Shown: positions 6,307 through 8,231 of the stretch, one piece after another
Layout of the letters: the number at the start of each line of letters is the position of its first letter
Position numbering within the stretch: position 1 is the stretch's first letter
DNA from: JBBQQK01 sp038216025
GTDB lineage: Bacteria > Patescibacteriota > UBA1384 > XYA2-FULL-43-10 > 1-14-0-10-43-13
DNA: 8,231 bases
Assembly: GCA_038216025.1 (NCBI GenBank)
Contig: JBBQQK010000051.1
Coordinates: 1-8,231, forward strand
Reading direction: 5' to 3'
Made by a program: the position numbers and the translations under genes
Notes under the pieces: model-generated
Seen by the model: only the letters and a program-made list of their open reading frames with translations
The model's database searches: none
Told to the model about the DNA's origin: nothing

Positions 6307-6312
6307 ACTCAA

Positions 6313-6321
6313 ATTATAACA
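6313..6321 (-). promoter_or_regulatory. Extended -10 promoter placed for a leaderless mRNA
   Basis: The minus strand reads TGTTATAAT, a perfect extended -10 box. Counting from its last base (6313 as position -7) puts +1 at 6306, the A of the ATG start. Its first bases overlap the end region of the upstream gene's 3' flank (stop at 6326-6324). Confidence 0.5.
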
Positions 6322-6323
6322 TT

Positions 6324-7364
6324 TTATTCATACTTCAAAAATGGATCTTTGATTTGTATCGAGCCAGCCCGTGTGTCGCCCACTCCAACGTACAAGGTAG
6401 CTATTCCGTTGGAATGTCTTTTTAGACCGCCACTAAATATAATTTTTCCTAAATCAGATCTTTTTGGTTTTATCTTCGGAAATTCATCAGCTGTAGTCAA
6501 TATTTCCATATGAGTGGCATAATGTACATCCGGGTCAAACACAAAGGCCATAGCATAGTAGTGCCTGACTTCTTGGTCAAAATGAGCGATATGGCCAAGC
6601 ACTCCTATCTTACCGTTTTTCAGAAGGTGCAGCTCATTTACTCCTCCCCATTCATTGTCATGGAATTGATGAGGAACAATTTCTGCTTTTGGAATTGAGT
6701 CTTGCAGCTGATCAAGTTCAACAATTTCGATATATGCAATTTTACCTAGCCCTGCTTCGCCGCCTTGCGGTCGCGTGAAAACACCGATGTTGCCACTCTG
6801 CAACTCAAGCATTCTAATGTCCTTCATCATAGGCAAACTAACCGCAAAAGGCTCAGCAAGAGACCCATCCGGTTCAATAAGTTCTAAAACACTTTCTTTA
6901 TAGCGATAAAAAACTGTTTCATAACTGATCTCTCCGGTTAAATTAAGATTACCGTATACCCTAACCCCACCCAAAACATGGTGTTCTTGAATATTTTCAA
7001 TGTGAAACGGGTCTTGAAGGTTGAATACCGGAGTATTATCCATCACTCTCCACTTCCCGTCAATTTCTTCAAAAAACATTATTCTGGAATCTTCAGAAAC
7101 TAAAGGTTCAACCCGTCCAAGAAGATACTTTTTGCCATGCCTTTCTATCGGTTTAGTTGGATTATATATCGTAATATTGGCGGCAATAATATCACCGCTA
7201 ACACAAACATTATCGTGAAATGGGGCTATTATTTTATGCATATCGCCTTCGATATCAAAATATAGAAATTCTCCAGACAAAAATCCTTCTTGAAAGTTGC
7301 TTCTATATTCCTCAATCAATTGATGGCAGGTTTTTGCCTCTAAAATTTTAGTTGCAGTTGTCAT
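6324..7364 (-). CDS. DUF1861 family protein, beta-propeller likely acting on carbohydrates (346 aa)
   Basis: Numbered from the ATG at 7364, family-like motifs run through the whole protein: YNPTKP at 67-72, GRVEP at 83-87 with EDS at 91-93, QDPF at 117-120, MKDIRMLEL at 180-188, FTRPQGG at 196-202, EWGGVNELHLLKNGK at 238-252, LGHIAHFD at 256-263, RHYYAMAFVFDPD at 267-279, FSGGL at 310-314 and YVGVGD at 325-330. The short repeated blade-like units fit a five-bladed propeller related to GH43/GH130-type glycosidases and phosphorylases, so processing of glycans or oligosaccharides is the likely role, though activity is unproven for the family as I know it. There is no signal peptide, so it acts in the cytosol. 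The frame is open upstream to a TTG at 7424 and an ATG at 7382. The start at 7364 is chosen because the added residues do not look family-like. No good ribosome site precedes any candidate. Confidence 0.82.
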   Translation of the reverse strand: MTTATKILEAKTCHQLIEEYRSNFQEGFLSGEFLYFDIEGDMHKIIAPFHDNVCVSGDIIAANITIYNPTKPIERHGKKYLLGRVEPLVSEDSRIMFFEEIDGKWRVMDNTPVFNLQDPFHIENIQEHHVLGGVRVYGNLNLTGEISYETVFYRYKESVLELIEPDGSLAEPFAVSLPMMKDIRMLELQSGNIGVFTRPQGGEAGLGKIAYIEIVELDQLQDSIPKAEIVPHQFHDNEWGGVNELHLLKNGKIGVLGHIAHFDQEVRHYYAMAFVFDPDVHYATHMEILTTADEFPKIKPKRSDLGKIIFSGGLKRHSNGIATLYVGVGDTRAGSIQIKDPFLKYE

Positions 7365-7500
7365 TCGATATTTGTACCTCATATACGTACATAAATGCAA
7401 ATAATATCGAAAAATTAATTGCAATACTGTATTAAATATTTTTGATAGTGAGTTATTACAATCGAAGATCAGGTCTAAATTTATTCGAATACCCTGTTTG
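7365..7500. other. Gene-poor AT-rich leader of the DUF1861 gene
   Basis: I see no convincing gene or RNA. It must contain the promoter of the DUF1861 gene. Candidate boxes such as TTGCAT and TACAAA just before the start are weak, and no pair has convincing spacing. Confidence 0.4.
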
Positions 7501-7538
7501 TAAATAAAAATAACCGCAATCTGAGGATTACGATTATT
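7501..7538 (-). terminator. Intrinsic terminator after the tRNA locus
   Basis: Arms 7509-7521 and 7526-7538 form a 13-bp stem in minus-strand RNA (AAUAAUCGUAAUC and GAUUGCGGUUAUU, including two U-G pairs) around the loop CUCA. The T-rich tail TTTATTTA follows. In plus-strand RNA the two wobble pairs become C-A mismatches, so it works leftward only. It insulates the DUF1861 gene from tRNA transcription. Confidence 0.75.
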
Positions 7539-7541
7539 TTA

Positions 7542-7582
7542 TGGTAGGGGTAAGAGGAATCGAACCTGTGACCTCGGCTTTA
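7542..7582 (-). pseudogene. Orphan 3' half of a tRNA, chimeric
   Basis: From the anticodon stem on, the minus strand reads like a tRNA (AAAGCCGAGGTCACAGG, then TTCGATT) and ends TACCCCT-A-CCA with the CCA encoded. The T-stem has one C-C mismatch (ACAGG against CCTCT), and the acceptor strand TACCCCT has no 5' partner nearby. The inner part is identical to the adjacent tRNA-Ile, while the last 14 bases before the CCA are from a different tRNA. It cannot be a functional tRNA. Confidence 0.75.
7555..7582. repeat. 28-bp direct repeat, copy 1 (in tRNA 3' half)
   Basis: This copy is identical to 7619-7646. It covers the T-arm, variable region and 3' side of the anticodon stem. It begins AGGAATCGAACC on the plus strand. 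The copies are 64 bp apart. Confidence 0.9.
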
Positions 7583-7605
7583 GATCAAAACTATACCATA
7601 TTTGT

Positions 7606-7682
7606 TGGTGGGCGACACAGGAATCGAACCTGTGACCTCGGCTTTATCAGAGCCGCGCTCTAACCAACTGAGCTAGTCGCCC
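7606..7682 (-). tRNA. tRNA-Ile (anticodon GAU), CCA encoded
   Basis: A complete 77-nt cloverleaf: acceptor GGGCGAC/GTCGCCC (7 bp); D-stem GCTC/GAGC with AGTTGGTTA loop; anticodon stem CGGCT/AGCCG with loop CTGATAA giving GAT; T-stem ACAGG/CCTGT with loop TTCGATT; discriminator A; and CCA in the DNA. It is the only intact RNA gene in the window and reads AUC/AUU isoleucine codons. Confidence 0.97.
7619..7646. repeat. 28-bp direct repeat, copy 2 (inside tRNA-Ile)
   Basis: This copy is identical to 7555-7582 and represents the likely source, since it sits in the intact tRNA. Confidence 0.9.
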
Positions 7683-7752
7683 AATTGCCCACCAACAAAT
7701 GCACTAAAAAAGTTTTGATTTACGCTTTGAAATTTTCTTATTATCTTGTATG

Positions 7753-7788
7753 CAGAGCCGCGCTCTAAGCCAGCTCGGCTAGTCGCCC
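7753..7788 (-). pseudogene. Orphan 5' half of a tRNA, degenerate
   Basis: The minus strand starts GGGCGACTAG and carries AGAGCGCGGCTCTG, both identical to the tRNA-Ile 5' half. The D-stem is broken (GCCG opposite GAGC), and similarity ends at the anticodon loop, where CTGCATA would give a GCA anticodon. The following bases cannot close the anticodon stem. It is bracketed by the short inverted pair TGTATG (7747-7752) and CATACA (7795-7800). It looks like a duplicated, decayed fragment. Confidence 0.7.
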
Positions 7789-7826
7789 AAAATACATACA
7801 TATATTAACAGCTTTTTAACTTTTTT

Positions 7827-8231
7827 TCAACTAATTGTTCTGGCAGAGTACGTTGGTAACAACTTTTGTTGTTTTCCTAATGTAACTTCAAGGTACTCAA
7901 TAGGTGTTAAGTAGTCAATAGTTTGGTGTGGTCTTTCAAAATTGTACTCTACCAGCCACTCCGTTAATGCCCTGTTAAAGGTGTCCACAACCGGTGTGAA
8001 ATTACCGTCATTAAGCCATTCTTCCTGAAGAGTTTTGTTAAATCTTTCAACCACAGAATTATCCTTGGGCGTTCTCGGTCGGGAAAACCAATGAAGAATA
8101 AGGAGCTGTCTCAGTGCCTCTTCAAACTCTGCAAAAAACTCTGATCCATTGTCAGTCTGAATATTCAGAATATCGGCATCAATTAAGTAGTGAAGGCGAT
8201 ACAGAAAGTCTTTGGCGCTTCTACTGGATTT
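7827..8231 (-). CDS. DDE transposase, integrase-core C-terminal part; 5' end off window
   Basis: The minus-strand frame is open from the right edge to a TGA at 7829-7827 (134 residues). The second catalytic Asp lies in QTDNGSEFFAEF and the catalytic Glu in SRPRTPKDNSVVERFNKTLQ, with 34 residues between them. The tail WLVEYNFERPHQTIDYLTPI is the rve_3-type end found in IS3/IS481-like transposases. The first catalytic Asp and the DNA-binding domain lie outside the window. The insertion sequence end should lie between about 7790 and 7826, but no terminal repeat can be named without the other end. Family: confident for integrase-core transposase, less so for the IS family. Confidence 0.9.
   Translation of the reverse strand, partial: KSSRSAKDFLYRLHYLIDADILNIQTDNGSEFFAEFEEALRQLLILHWFSRPRTPKDNSVVERFNKTLQEEWLNDGNFTPVVDTFNRALTEWLVEYNFERPHQTIDYLTPIEYLEVTLGKQQKLLPTYSARTIS

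Larger units (their letters stand above)
7584..7719. repeat. Two-block inverted repeat enclosing the tRNA-Ile gene
   Basis: The inner block is 14 bp: ATTTGTTGGTGGGC at 7600-7613 and its complement at 7687-7700. The outer block is 9 bp: ATCAAAACT at 7584-7592 and its complement at 7711-7719. The gaps between blocks are 7 and 10 nt. The left inner block includes the tRNA 3' end (GCCC-A-CCA) and the trailer, so the 5' leader holds an inverted copy of the tRNA's own 3' end. Confidence 0.85.

Noticed and set aside
6324..7424. Longer DUF1861 protein starting at the TTG at 7424
   Set aside because: The extra 20 residues do not look family-like, and neither the TTG nor the ATG at 7382 has a ribosome site.
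7542..7788. A split or intron-containing outer tRNA formed by the 5' and 3' halves
   Set aside because: The anticodon stem halves could pair, but acceptor strands GGGCGAC and TACCCCT do not, the D-stem is broken and the T-stem has a mismatch.
7542..7788. CRISPR array because of repeated segments
   Set aside because: The repeats are tRNA arms present in only two copies with no regular spacers.

Overview
The window is AT-rich bacterial DNA that looks like a member of the Candidate Phyla Radiation (Patescibacteria, Parcubacteria type). This is an inference. It rests on an operon of unusually large minor pilins with adhesin-like domains, a characteristic small two-helix membrane protein behind them, an integrase of the kind common in these genomes, and standard use of TGA as a stop. 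Every recognisable gene lies on the minus strand, so the text below reads from right to left.

Right end (about 7500-8231): the C-terminal part of a DDE transposase runs off the window edge. Next comes a disturbed tRNA locus: a degenerate 5' tRNA half, one intact tRNA-Ile(GAU) with encoded CCA, and a chimeric 3' tRNA half, closed by a terminator hairpin. The intact tRNA is bracketed by a two-block inverted repeat and shares a 28-bp exact direct repeat with the 3' half.

Middle (5357-7364): a DUF1861-type beta-propeller protein, probably carbohydrate-related, is followed by a small polytopic membrane protein. The latter appears to have its own extended -10 promoter, placed so that the mRNA would be leaderless. 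A small HNH-type nuclease comes next.

Microprotein unit (4911-5338): a near-consensus sigma70 promoter overlapped by a palindromic operator-like element drives two very small genes, one acidic (57 aa) and one single-span membrane protein (36 aa). A strong intrinsic terminator closes the unit. I do not recognise either protein. This is the best candidate for something undescribed in the window.

Pilin operon (1203-4842): an extended -10 promoter is followed by a 453-aa minor pilin with Ig-like or carboxypeptidase-regulatory-like and IPT/TIG-like modules. Then come a 189-aa GFTLIE prepilin, a 453-aa PilX-like protein and a 65-aa membrane protein, ending in a 12-bp-stem terminator. The genes are tightly spaced, one pair overlapping by ATGA, and probably encode the minor or tip components of a type IV pilus used for surface or host attachment.

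Left end (1-1152): a serine recombinase lacks its N-terminal catalytic domain. Its reading frame joins a GC-rich block of different codon use and ends at an in-frame stop, which points to a rearrangement or an assembly junction. Together with the transposase and the tRNA fragments, mobile-DNA scars lie at both ends of the window.
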